Shown here: in pieces, positions 45,231 to 53,739 of the stretch
Layout of the letters: the number at the start of each line of letters is the position of its first letter
Position numbering within the stretch: position 1 is the first letter of the stretch
Assembly (NCBI RefSeq): GCF_014596575.1
Contig: NZ_NASZ01000020.1
Location: 23,717-87,716 of the forward strand
Direction of reading: 5' to 3'
DNA: 64,000 nt
From: Flavobacterium pokkalii
GTDB lineage: Bacteria; Bacteroidota; Bacteroidia; Flavobacteriales; Flavobacteriaceae
Program-made: the position numbers and the translations under genes
The notes under the pieces: model-generated
The model's input: the letters and a program-made list of their open reading frames with translations, nothing else
What the model was told of the DNA's origin: nothing
The model's database searches: none

Positions 45231-47146
45231 TGAAATTAAATTATAGAAAGATGAACAAAAAGATATTATATAGTCTTCTGTTAAGTTTTGCAATGCTTTT
45301 TACAGCTTGTGAAGATTATTTGGATGTGCAACCAGACACTGGTTTTACCGGAGCAGAAGTTTTTAAAACAGAGAAAGATATGCAATCGGCAGTTGCCGGA
45401 GTTTATACTCTCATGCTCACGGATGATGCTTATTCAAACCGTTTGGCTTTTGTGTTCAATATGAATACAGATGTTGAAATGGCTGGGGTATCCACAAATA
45501 CGGTAAATGTTAATGGTTCCGATTTGGCCTGCTATGAGCCAAAACCTTATTGGACCACTTTAAATTCTACCTGGAATGCCATGTACCGAATTATTAATCT
45601 TTCCAATGATGTGATTCAAGGAATTGAGCAATCAGATCTTTATAAGTCAGCCAGCAAGGAAACTCCGTCAGCTGTGACTCAACTTTATGGAGAAGTAAAA
45701 ACAATTCGAGCCATGGTTTATTTAGACATGATCCGTATTTGGGGAGATGTTGTTTTTAGAACTAAATCTTCTACAGGAGATGAGAATTTTTATGTAGGAG
45801 TTACAGATAGAAATGAAATTCTTGAATTTTTGATTGATGATTTGAAATCGGTGGAGCCATTGATGCAATATGCTAATCAATTAGATTATGGTGTAGAACG
45901 CGCTTCAAGAAGTTTCAACCAGGGATTAATTGGGCTATTGGCTCTGACTCGTGGCGGATGGACTTTACGTCCTGATACCAATAATCCGGCTAGTGTTGGG
46001 CAAATGGTAAGAGGAGATAATTATGAAATGTATTATGATACTGCAATTACTTATTTAGGAAAAGTTATCGAAGAACAGCATCATGATCTAAAATTGAGCT
46101 ACCGTGATTTTTGGATCAAGCAAAATAACTGGGTAACACCTGCTGATGATGATGTGATGTTTTCATTGCCATTGTTAAAAAATTCTACGGGAGAATATGC
46201 TTTCTATATCGGGGTGCCAATTACCGAAGGAAATCACCCTTATGGTGGAGCATCAGGAAATCTTAGTTTAAGCGGAACCTATTTGTTTTCATTTGATAAG
46301 ACCGATTTAAGACGCGATATGACTTGTGCACCGTTTTCGTATGATGAAAATTTGAATCAGTTAATCCGTTTGGATTTAGCCCGTTTAGCCGTGGCTAAAT
46401 GGTCTAAGTTATATATGACTGATCCGTTAGGAAATACCAGTGGAAAAGGAACAGGAGTAAATTATCCTTGGATGCGTTTTGCTGATGTTTTATTGATGTA
46501 TGCAGAAGCTGTAAACGAGCGTTTCGGTCCTCGTAATGATGCTCAGGAATGCTTAAAACGTGTACGTAGAAGAGCTTTTGCAGAAGCAAATTGGGGTGAA
46601 AAAGTAGAAAGTTATGTGAATTCTAAAACTACTAAAGAAAGTTTCTTTAAGGCTATTATGGACGAGCGTGCCTGGGAGTTTGGAGGAGAGAGTAAACGTA
46701 AATTTGACCTGGCCCGTTGGAACAAATTTAGTGAAGTGATTTACAATCAATACAACAAATTAATCAATTGGGGTAAAGTTGCTAATGGTGCATTTGTACC
46801 TGGTATTGATGCCGTTCCGGGAAGTGTTTATTGGAAAAATATTCCGGATCCTAATAATGCAGCCAGAACTATTTTGGATATCCAGGGAATTGATGAAATT
46901 CTCAATGCCAGACCTGCGGGTTATACCGAACAAGTGTTTGCTACAAACTGGTATTCACTTAATAATGAAACCGCTTTTTATGAACCAAGGAATGATATTA
47001 AATGGAGTTTTAGAGGTTTTATCAATTTTAATAATGCTTCTTCGGTTACCCCAAATGATCCACTAAGATATTTATGTCCGTATCCTTCCAAGGTAATTAC
47101 AGACCATCGTGGAGCTATCCAAAATTATTATGGTTTTAACTATTAA
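45230..47146 (+). CDS. SusD/RagB-family glycan-binding lipoprotein
   Basis: 638 residues from the ATG overlapping the SusC stop; the ATG at 45251 (MNKKILYSLLLSFAML) is equally possible. The lipobox is LFTACEDY. The early LDVQPDTGFTGAEVFKTEKD and later YGEVKTIRAMVYLDMIRIWG, then YPWMRFADVLLMYAEAVNE and DERAWEFGGESKRKFDLARW, are standard SusD sections (tetratricopeptide-like helices). It forms the lid of the SusC barrel and binds the incoming oligosaccharide. Longer than average (usually 500-600). Confidence 0.95.
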   Translation: MKLNYRKMNKKILYSLLLSFAMLFTACEDYLDVQPDTGFTGAEVFKTEKDMQSAVAGVYTLMLTDDAYSNRLAFVFNMNTDVEMAGVSTNTVNVNGSDLACYEPKPYWTTLNSTWNAMYRIINLSNDVIQGIEQSDLYKSASKETPSAVTQLYGEVKTIRAMVYLDMIRIWGDVVFRTKSSTGDENFYVGVTDRNEILEFLIDDLKSVEPLMQYANQLDYGVERASRSFNQGLIGLLALTRGGWTLRPDTNNPASVGQMVRGDNYEMYYDTAITYLGKVIEEQHHDLKLSYRDFWIKQNNWVTPADDDVMFSLPLLKNSTGEYAFYIGVPITEGNHPYGGASGNLSLSGTYLFSFDKTDLRRDMTCAPFSYDENLNQLIRLDLARLAVAKWSKLYMTDPLGNTSGKGTGVNYPWMRFADVLLMYAEAVNERFGPRNDAQECLKRVRRRAFAEANWGEKVESYVNSKTTKESFFKAIMDERAWEFGGESKRKFDLARWNKFSEVIYNQYNKLINWGKVANGAFVPGIDAVPGSVYWKNIPDPNNAARTILDIQGIDEILNARPAGYTEQVFATNWYSLNNETAFYEPRNDIKWSFRGFINFNNASSVTPNDPLRYLCPYPSKVITDHRGAIQNYYGFNY

Positions 47147-47158
47147 ATTGAATCTATC

Positions 47159-48808
47159 ATGAAAAATTCAAAAATAGCAACTAAAATTTTATCCTTCATT
47201 AGCGTATTGCTAATGGGGGTGTTATTAAAATCTTGTCAGGCTGACAATTTGATTTATAACAGACAAGACGATTTATTCCAACCAAAGTTTGTATTAGCTG
47301 CTCCTTTGGTAGAAAGCAATTCTATTGCTTTAGTCTGGTACAAAGTAAATGATGCCGATTCTTATACGGTAGAATTACATACGGATAATTATTATAAAAG
47401 TTTGTATAAATCATTTACGGTAACTGATACGCAGATTTTTATGGATGATATTCCGTATAAAACACAGTTTTATATTAGATTAAGAGCCAATCATGCCGAT
47501 ACTGCTCATAATTCGCAATGGGCTTACACCAGTGCTTTAACAGAAGAGCGTCCTCCTTTTGCTGCTATCCTTAATAAGGTAGAAAAAATTAATATTGGTG
47601 AAAATGAAGTAAAAGTTAGCTGGATTATTGATGCTCAAAATCCGGTAGATAGTATTTCTGTAGAACCAGCATTGAATAAGGAGTTACCAGCTGTGGGACG
47701 TTATTTAACTGCCGAAGAGATTCTGAATGGAGAGGCTACCCTAACAGGATTGGAAAAAAACACCTTGTATAATTTGAATGTTTTTGATAACAATAAAGAC
47801 AGACGTTATGACAAACCATACAATCAGGTAACATTCCGTACAGCAGGTCCATCCGCTGAGACAATTATTGTAACTAAAGATATGGATTTAGATGCTATTT
47901 TGAGAGCCAATAATGAAAATCCGGATATTCCTGAAGGGACAGAGTATTTCTTAGAAGCTGGTTCTTTATTTAAAATCACACCATTTACGATTGTGAAAGG
48001 ATTTAAATTGATTGGAGGAACTCAGGGTGAGCGTCCACAAATTGAAATGAATGGAAACTGGAATATAGCCGAAGGATCTTTTATTTCTACGCTGGCTTTT
48101 GAAAACATTCGTTTCTATCAAACTATTGATTCGGGTTATTTCTTTAATAGTGGAAATTCATGGACAGTGGGTGAAATCTCTATCTATAACTGTGTTTTCA
48201 ACCATTTTAAACGTGGTTTCTGGAGACATCAGGGAAGTGGTAAATACAAAGAAATTGGAAGTTATGACATGAGCTATACTACATTAGATGAAGTTGGTGG
48301 ACACTCAGGTCCTTATGGTACTTTCGTTTGTGGTTCTGGCGGAGCTGATAATATTAAAAGTGCCGTATTTTCTAATTGTACATTCATGCGAGATCATTAT
48401 CAAACCACCGATTTGAATCGAAACTTTAGACATTTATTTGATTATGGATCTTCAGCTTATCCAATTCATCTGGAATATCAAAATATCACTATTTATGATT
48501 ATGCTTATAACAGAGGATTGATAAATATTCCGGCCGCTGTAGGTTCTACATTAATATTCAAGAATGTGTTGTTAGCTTCTGCAAGTGGTAAAGTAATTCA
48601 GGCTATTGCTGCCAATACGACTACTACATTCGGAAATAATTATACCACAACTGATTATTTATTAGGTGCTTCGGCAATTCAGGGAACTGAGTTAGGTATT
48701 AGTGCACAGGATTTATTTGTGAATCCTACCCAAGGAAATTTAATGATTAAAGATTCGAATTCTCCAATTGTAACGAACAGAGTTGGAGATACGAGATGGC
48801 TTCCGTAA
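47159..48808 (+). CDS. DUF4957/DUF5123-like surface lipoprotein with Fn3 domains
   Basis: 549 residues. Lipobox in VLLKSCQADN (Cys near residue 22). About 40-130 and 135-225 are fibronectin-type-III-like domains (NSIALVWYKVNDADSYTVEL; NEVKVSWIIDAQNPVDSISV). From about 240 a parallel beta-helix-like region follows (FENIRFYQTIDSGYFFNSGN, VFSNCTFMRDHYQ, LEYQNITIYDYAYNRG), ending NRVGDTRWLP, the same terminal pattern as the 1800-2126 module of the giant pectinase. It lies 12 bp after SusD, the usual place of a surface glycan-binding protein. No catalytic residues were identified. Named from domain resemblance only. Confidence 0.8.
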   Translation: MKNSKIATKILSFISVLLMGVLLKSCQADNLIYNRQDDLFQPKFVLAAPLVESNSIALVWYKVNDADSYTVELHTDNYYKSLYKSFTVTDTQIFMDDIPYKTQFYIRLRANHADTAHNSQWAYTSALTEERPPFAAILNKVEKINIGENEVKVSWIIDAQNPVDSISVEPALNKELPAVGRYLTAEEILNGEATLTGLEKNTLYNLNVFDNNKDRRYDKPYNQVTFRTAGPSAETIIVTKDMDLDAILRANNENPDIPEGTEYFLEAGSLFKITPFTIVKGFKLIGGTQGERPQIEMNGNWNIAEGSFISTLAFENIRFYQTIDSGYFFNSGNSWTVGEISIYNCVFNHFKRGFWRHQGSGKYKEIGSYDMSYTTLDEVGGHSGPYGTFVCGSGGADNIKSAVFSNCTFMRDHYQTTDLNRNFRHLFDYGSSAYPIHLEYQNITIYDYAYNRGLINIPAAVGSTLIFKNVLLASASGKVIQAIAANTTTTFGNNYTTTDYLLGASAIQGTELGISAQDLFVNPTQGNLMIKDSNSPIVTNRVGDTRWLP

Positions 48809-48840
48809 CTATTAACAAATTCTAAATTGAAATAGGTTTT

Positions 48841-48870
48841 AAAAGAAGTATCCGCTTCGGGTACTTCTTT
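48841..48870 (+). terminator. Rho-independent terminator within the locus
   Basis: AAAAGAAGTATCC, GCTTC, GGGTACTTCTTT. Lies between the surface lipoprotein and GH43, so the enzymes may have a separate or read-through transcript. Confidence 0.75.
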
Positions 48871-48915
48871 GTACCTATTTTGCTTAGTAAGTATTATTAT
48901 TTATAAAATTTAAAA

Positions 48916-50604
48916 ATGAAATTGAAAAAATTACTGTTGTCTTGTACATGCATGTTTGGCGCTTTTGGGTTGCAAGCTCAGGTTTGGAATGCCGATCTAG
49001 GAAATGGGAAATATAAAAATCCAATTATTCATGTAGATTATTCAGATCCTGATGTATGCGCAGGCGAGGATGGCTATTATTTAACTGCTTCCAGTTTTAA
49101 TAGCTCTCCTGGGCTGCCTATTCTTCATTCGAAGGATTTGGTAAATTGGAAATTAATTGGCTATGCCCTTCAAGATCAGGTTCCAGTTGAGCATTATCGC
49201 ACAGTACGTCATGGCGATGGTGTTTGGGCTCCTTCTATTCGCTATCATAACGGCGAATACTTTATCTATTGGGGCGATCCCGATTTTGGTATCTATATGG
49301 TAAAAACCAAAGATCCGGCTGGACAATGGGAAGAACCGGTTTTGGTAAAAGAAGCCAAAGGGATTATTGACACCTGTCCGTTTTGGGATGCAGATGGTAA
49401 GGCCTATTTGTCGTACGCATTTGCAGGAAGTAGAGCCAATGTAAAAACGGTTTTGATGTTGTCAGAAATGGCAGCTGATGGTAAAAAATTAATTGGTAAT
49501 CCGGCATTGGTTTTTGATGGACATGACGGTCATACTACTGCAGAAGGAACCAAAATTTATAAAAAAGAAGGTTATTATTGGATTTGGTCTCCTGCAGGTG
49601 GGGTAAAACCGGGTTGGCAATTGGCTATGCGTTCCAAGAATATTTGGGGGCCTTATGAAGCGAAAATTGTTTTAAATCAAGGGAATTCAGCTGTAAATGG
49701 ACCGCATCAAGGAGCCTATGTTGAAACGCCAAACGGGGAAGGATGGTTTTTACATTTTCAGGATCGTTGGGCTTATGGACGAATTGTTCACATGCAGCCT
49801 GTTACTTGGAAAAATGCTTGGCCAATAATTGGTGTGGATACCAATAATGACGGTATAGGTGAGCCAGTTGAAGAATGGAAAAAACCAAATGTGGGGAAAT
49901 CTTATCCGGCAACTCCTTTGGAAGCATCTGATGAGTTCAATTCTCATCAGTTTGGATTGCAATGGCAATGGCAGGCTAATCAAGATCCAAGTAAACATTG
50001 GGGTTGGTCTTCAGGTAATTTAGGTTTTATTCGTTTGAACTGTATTCCACGTCCGGAGGAAATGAAAACCATGTGGATGATGCCTAATTTACTGTTACAA
50101 AAGTTCCCTTCCGATAATTTTACTGCGACAACTAAATTGACTTTTGAAAATAATCCCGATGCTAAAAAATCAGGGACAGGGCTTATCATTTTTGGAGAAG
50201 ATTATGCCTATATCGCTATCGAACAGGATAACGAAGGAAAACTCAAATTAGTACAACGCTCCATGAAAAACGCACGTACTTCTAAAGAAACCGAAATTGA
50301 AATTGCGGCTTTGCCAATACAACAAAAAGAAGTTGTTTTTAGAACTAAAGTGGAAATGATCGATCAAAAAGAACCTTATGATGCAAAGGTGACTTTCTAT
50401 TATAGCTTGGACGGTGAAAAATTTAAAGAATTTGGAAAAACATTTAAACCTACAGCCGGTCGTTGGGTTGGAGCCAAAATTGGTCTTTTTGCAACAGGAA
50501 CCAAGGCTGTAAATGATAGTAGTTATGCCAATTACGATTGGTTTAAGGTTGAGAACAATAATGATGTAAAAAAAACATCAATGTCAATTAGCATGCAAGA
50601 TTAG
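48916..50604 (+). CDS. GH43-family glycoside hydrolase
   Basis: 562 residues. Signal peptide (CMFGAFGLQAQVW). A five-bladed propeller holds the three catalytic acids: D44 in DYSDPDVCAG (base), D152 in GIIDTCPFWDADG (pKa modulator) and E210 in HTTAEGTKIY (acid). Residues about 330-555 form the concanavalin-like C-terminal domain of the GH43/DUF1349 type (EASDEFNSHQFGLQWQWQAN). Enzymes with this architecture remove xylose or arabinose from side chains; in a pectin locus arabinan or xylogalacturonan trimming are both possible. Exported, probably periplasmic. Confidence 0.92.
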   Translation: MKLKKLLLSCTCMFGAFGLQAQVWNADLGNGKYKNPIIHVDYSDPDVCAGEDGYYLTASSFNSSPGLPILHSKDLVNWKLIGYALQDQVPVEHYRTVRHGDGVWAPSIRYHNGEYFIYWGDPDFGIYMVKTKDPAGQWEEPVLVKEAKGIIDTCPFWDADGKAYLSYAFAGSRANVKTVLMLSEMAADGKKLIGNPALVFDGHDGHTTAEGTKIYKKEGYYWIWSPAGGVKPGWQLAMRSKNIWGPYEAKIVLNQGNSAVNGPHQGAYVETPNGEGWFLHFQDRWAYGRIVHMQPVTWKNAWPIIGVDTNNDGIGEPVEEWKKPNVGKSYPATPLEASDEFNSHQFGLQWQWQANQDPSKHWGWSSGNLGFIRLNCIPRPEEMKTMWMMPNLLLQKFPSDNFTATTKLTFENNPDAKKSGTGLIIFGEDYAYIAIEQDNEGKLKLVQRSMKNARTSKETEIEIAALPIQQKEVVFRTKVEMIDQKEPYDAKVTFYYSLDGEKFKEFGKTFKPTAGRWVGAKIGLFATGTKAVNDSSYANYDWFKVENNNDVKKTSMSISMQD

Positions 50605-50656
50605 TTAAGCCTGAAAGAAAAAGCAAAACTGTCTTAATGATTATCCTTTTATACAA

Positions 50657-51883
50657 ATGAAAAGAAAAATTAAATATACCATTTTCACGCTCTTGACTTG
50701 TCAGATTGTTTTGTTTGGACAAATAAATTCCAAAAACAGTCAAAACAAGTTACAACCAATTGTCTGGGCACAGAAAATGGCAGATTCTGATCATAAAAGA
50801 GTTCCCAATCCGGTATATCTTGATGGTGCTAAAGCAGCAAAATGGAATTATACCAATGGATTGGTCTGTCTGGCAAACCAAAAGCTGTTTGATTATACCA
50901 AGGATAAAAAATATTGGGATTATGCCTTTGAATATGCCAATCAGTTAATAGATGATAAAGGAAAAATTTTAGGAGGATATGCCGTTGATAGATACAGTTT
51001 AGACCTTGTCAATTCAGGAAAAATGCTTTTTGATATCTATAAGAAAACAGAAGATAATCGATATAAAACAGCTATGGATTCACTTCATAAGCAGTTGGAA
51101 CATCACCCTAGAAATTCAGATGGAGGTTATTGGCATAAAAAATCCTACCAGTGGCAAATGTGGTTAGACGGGGTATACATGGCCGATCCTTTTTCTGCTC
51201 AGTATGGTGCTGAATTTAATAACCCAAAGGCTATCGATGATGCTATTTTGCAAGTAGAATTGATTCAGAAGCATACCTATGAACCAAAAACAGGATTAAA
51301 TTTTCATGGTTATGATGAAAAGCGCCAGCAATTTTGGGCTAATAAAATTACAGGAACTTCTTCTCATGTTTGGGGTAGAGCGCAAGGATGGTATTGTATG
51401 GCATTGGTTGATATTCTTGATTTTGTACCCCAAAATCATCCTAAAAGAAAAGAACTCATTCAAATACTTAATAAAGTTTTTGCCGCTGTTTTAAAATCTC
51501 AGGATAAAAAATCGGGAGTTTGGTGGCAGGTTATGGATCAGCCTCGTAAGCAAGGAAATTATTTAGAATCTACTTGTAGCACTATGTTTATTTATTCGTT
51601 TGCCAAAGCTTATAACAAAGGATATGTTGGATCAAAATACCTAAAAGCTGCGAGGACTGGTTTTGATGCTGTGTTAAAACAGTTCATTATAGAAGAGAAT
51701 GATGGAACTATTTCTATAACAAAATGCTGCTCAGTAGCTGGCTTAGGCGGAAAAAACCCTCAGGATAGAGATGGCTCATTCGAATATTATATTTCTGAAC
51801 CTATCAGAAATAATGATGCAAAAGCCGTGGGTCCATTTATTTTGGCAGCGCTTGAATTACAAAAGAATTTAGATAAAAAATAG
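50657..51883 (+). CDS. GH105 unsaturated galacturonyl/rhamnogalacturonyl hydrolase
   Basis: 408 residues. Signal sequence (TIFTLLTCQIVLFGQINSK). An (alpha/alpha)6 barrel with WNYTNGLVCLANQKLF at the start, the catalytic Asp at about D171 in WQMWLDGVYMADPFSAQYG, HVWGRAQGWYCMALVD, and the end region ESTCSTMFIYSFAKAYNKGY. GH105 removes the 4,5-unsaturated uronic acid left at the non-reducing end by pectate lyases such as the PL1 domain downstream. It lies 52 bp after GH43 and 12 bp before GH28, one transcription unit. Confidence 0.94.
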   Translation: MKRKIKYTIFTLLTCQIVLFGQINSKNSQNKLQPIVWAQKMADSDHKRVPNPVYLDGAKAAKWNYTNGLVCLANQKLFDYTKDKKYWDYAFEYANQLIDDKGKILGGYAVDRYSLDLVNSGKMLFDIYKKTEDNRYKTAMDSLHKQLEHHPRNSDGGYWHKKSYQWQMWLDGVYMADPFSAQYGAEFNNPKAIDDAILQVELIQKHTYEPKTGLNFHGYDEKRQQFWANKITGTSSHVWGRAQGWYCMALVDILDFVPQNHPKRKELIQILNKVFAAVLKSQDKKSGVWWQVMDQPRKQGNYLESTCSTMFIYSFAKAYNKGYVGSKYLKAARTGFDAVLKQFIIEENDGTISITKCCSVAGLGGKNPQDRDGSFEYYISEPIRNNDAKAVGPFILAALELQKNLDKK

Positions 51884-51895
51884 AAGAATTAGATA

Positions 51896-53569
51896 ATGAT
51901 AAAAATTAGTAAAAATAGTATTGCCGGCCTGGCAGTTTTATTGGTTTTGATGACTGTAGATGCAGTTTTTGCCCAAAACAAAGTAAAAGGGAATTCTAAA
52001 TTTCCATTTCATATGCCCGAGGTACAATTGCCAAAATTTAAGGCAGATACCTTGAATATTCTTGATTTTGGGGCAATTCCAAATACCAATATGCTATGTA
52101 CCAAAGCGATTAATGAGGCAATAGAACGTACTTCAAAATCGGGTGGAGGTGTTGTATTGATTCCTTCAGGTTTATGGACTACGGGACCGATTAAGATGAA
52201 AAGCAATGTGAATTTGCATACTAAAAATGGGGCATTTATACGGTTTACAGATGATATGAGTCAGTATAAATTGATTAACTCTTATTTTGAAGGTAGTAAA
52301 ACCATTCGCTGTGAATCACCAATTATGGGAATAGATTTAGAGAATATTGCCATTACAGGACAGGGTATTTTTGACGGAAATGGTATGGCTTGGCGACCAA
52401 TTAAGAGTAATAAAATGACTGCAGGGCAATGGGAGGAATTGGTTAAATCAGGAGGAGTCTTATCCAAAAACGGAAAAACTTGGTATCCCTCTCAGGGAGC
52501 TTTGACCGGAAATGAAGAACAGGATAAACTTCCTAAAATAAGAACCATAGATAATATGGAACCTTACAAACAGGCATTGCGTCCGGTAATGGTAAGTTTG
52601 GTGAATTGCAAAAAAGTACTGCTTGACGGAGTTACTTTCCAAAATTCTCCTGCATGGAATGTGAATCCGCTGATGTGTGAACATCTTACGATAAATAATG
52701 TAAACATCCGAAATCCTTGGTTTTCACAAAATGGAGATGGCTTGGATATTGAAAGCTGTAGAATAGGAAAAGTTACTAATTGCCGTTTTGATGTGGGTGA
52801 TGATGCTATTTGTATAAAATCGGGTAAAGATAAAGAGGGGAGAGATCGTGCAAAACCAACCGAATTGTTTGTGATTTCAGATTGCGTAGTCTATCATGCC
52901 CACGGAGGATTTGTGGTAGGAAGCGAAATGTCTGGAGGTGTAAGAAATATATTGGCCAAAAACCTCACCTTTATTGGGACTGATTGCGGTTTGCGTTTTA
53001 AATCTACTCGTGGTCGAGGTGGAGTAGTCGAAAACATTTGGGTAGAAGATGTACGAATGAGCAATATTCCTACCGAAGCCATTCGTTTCAACCTTTATTA
53101 TTTTGGAAAAAATGCCATCGAAGATCCGGTGACTGGTGAATTGATGGTAGAATCTATGCCAGTTACAGAAGAAACACCAGCCTTTAGAAATATGTATTTC
53201 AAGAATGTTTTCATCAATGGCGCCAAACAAGCAGTTAAAATAATGGGACTTCCAGAAATGCCTGTCGAGAATATTCAATTCAAAAATGTTTTTGCCCTGT
53301 CTGAAGTGGGAATGCAAATTAATTATGCCAAGCAGATTGTTTTCGACAATGTTGATTTAAGTCTTGAAAAGCAGGATTTCTCAGTAAAAATGGCTAATAG
53401 TCAAAATGTTAGTTTTCAAAATTTTAATTCCATAGGTCAGAAACAATTATTCCTGATAGGAGGAGATTCGACCAAAACAATTTCCTTGAACAGCAAGAAT
53501 AAAAAGATGGATTTTCAGGATATAAAAATTCCAGAAACAATTAGAAGTCAGGTTGAATTGATCGATTAA
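51896..53569 (+). CDS. GH28-family polygalacturonase
   Basis: 557 residues. Signal peptide (GLAVLLVLMTVDAVFAQNK). A right-handed beta-helix with the four GH28 motifs: NGDGLD (for the usual NTDG), D302-D303 in VGDDAICIKSG, HGGFVVGSE (for GHG), and RFKSTRGRGG (for RIK). Hydrolyses alpha-1,4 bonds of homogalacturonan by inversion; the exo or endo mode is not certain. ESTs of GH28 with long N-terminal insertions (about 165-215 here, GVLSKNGKTWYPSQGALTGN) are often exo-acting, which is only a hint. Probably periplasmic. Confidence 0.95.
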   Translation: MIKISKNSIAGLAVLLVLMTVDAVFAQNKVKGNSKFPFHMPEVQLPKFKADTLNILDFGAIPNTNMLCTKAINEAIERTSKSGGGVVLIPSGLWTTGPIKMKSNVNLHTKNGAFIRFTDDMSQYKLINSYFEGSKTIRCESPIMGIDLENIAITGQGIFDGNGMAWRPIKSNKMTAGQWEELVKSGGVLSKNGKTWYPSQGALTGNEEQDKLPKIRTIDNMEPYKQALRPVMVSLVNCKKVLLDGVTFQNSPAWNVNPLMCEHLTINNVNIRNPWFSQNGDGLDIESCRIGKVTNCRFDVGDDAICIKSGKDKEGRDRAKPTELFVISDCVVYHAHGGFVVGSEMSGGVRNILAKNLTFIGTDCGLRFKSTRGRGGVVENIWVEDVRMSNIPTEAIRFNLYYFGKNAIEDPVTGELMVESMPVTEETPAFRNMYFKNVFINGAKQAVKIMGLPEMPVENIQFKNVFALSEVGMQINYAKQIVFDNVDLSLEKQDFSVKMANSQNVSFQNFNSIGQKQLFLIGGDSTKTISLNSKNKKMDFQDIKIPETIRSQVELID

Positions 53570-53739
53570 AAACTCAGCTTGAAATGTATTATTATCAAAC
53601 CAAAAAGTATTACTAATAAAACTAAAACCAAAAAGAATATGAAACAAAAGAACTCTTAGATTACAGTGACAGACCTCCAGTACAGATTTTTAAAAGATAA
53701 GATTTTCGTTTTAGGAGGGAATGAAAACTAGATAACCAA

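Noticed and set aside
52877..53317. Minus-strand 146-codon frame inside GH28
   Set aside because: It lies fully within a gene with four intact catalytic motifs, and its composition (His-, Phe- and Ser-rich) is that of an antisense shadow.
53714..53735. Mini-cistron ATG AAA ACT AGA TAA after AGGAGGG before the giant gene
   Set aside because: Four codons behind a Shine-Dalgarno-like run could be a translation leader, but Bacteroidota seldom depend on such sites and chance is likely.
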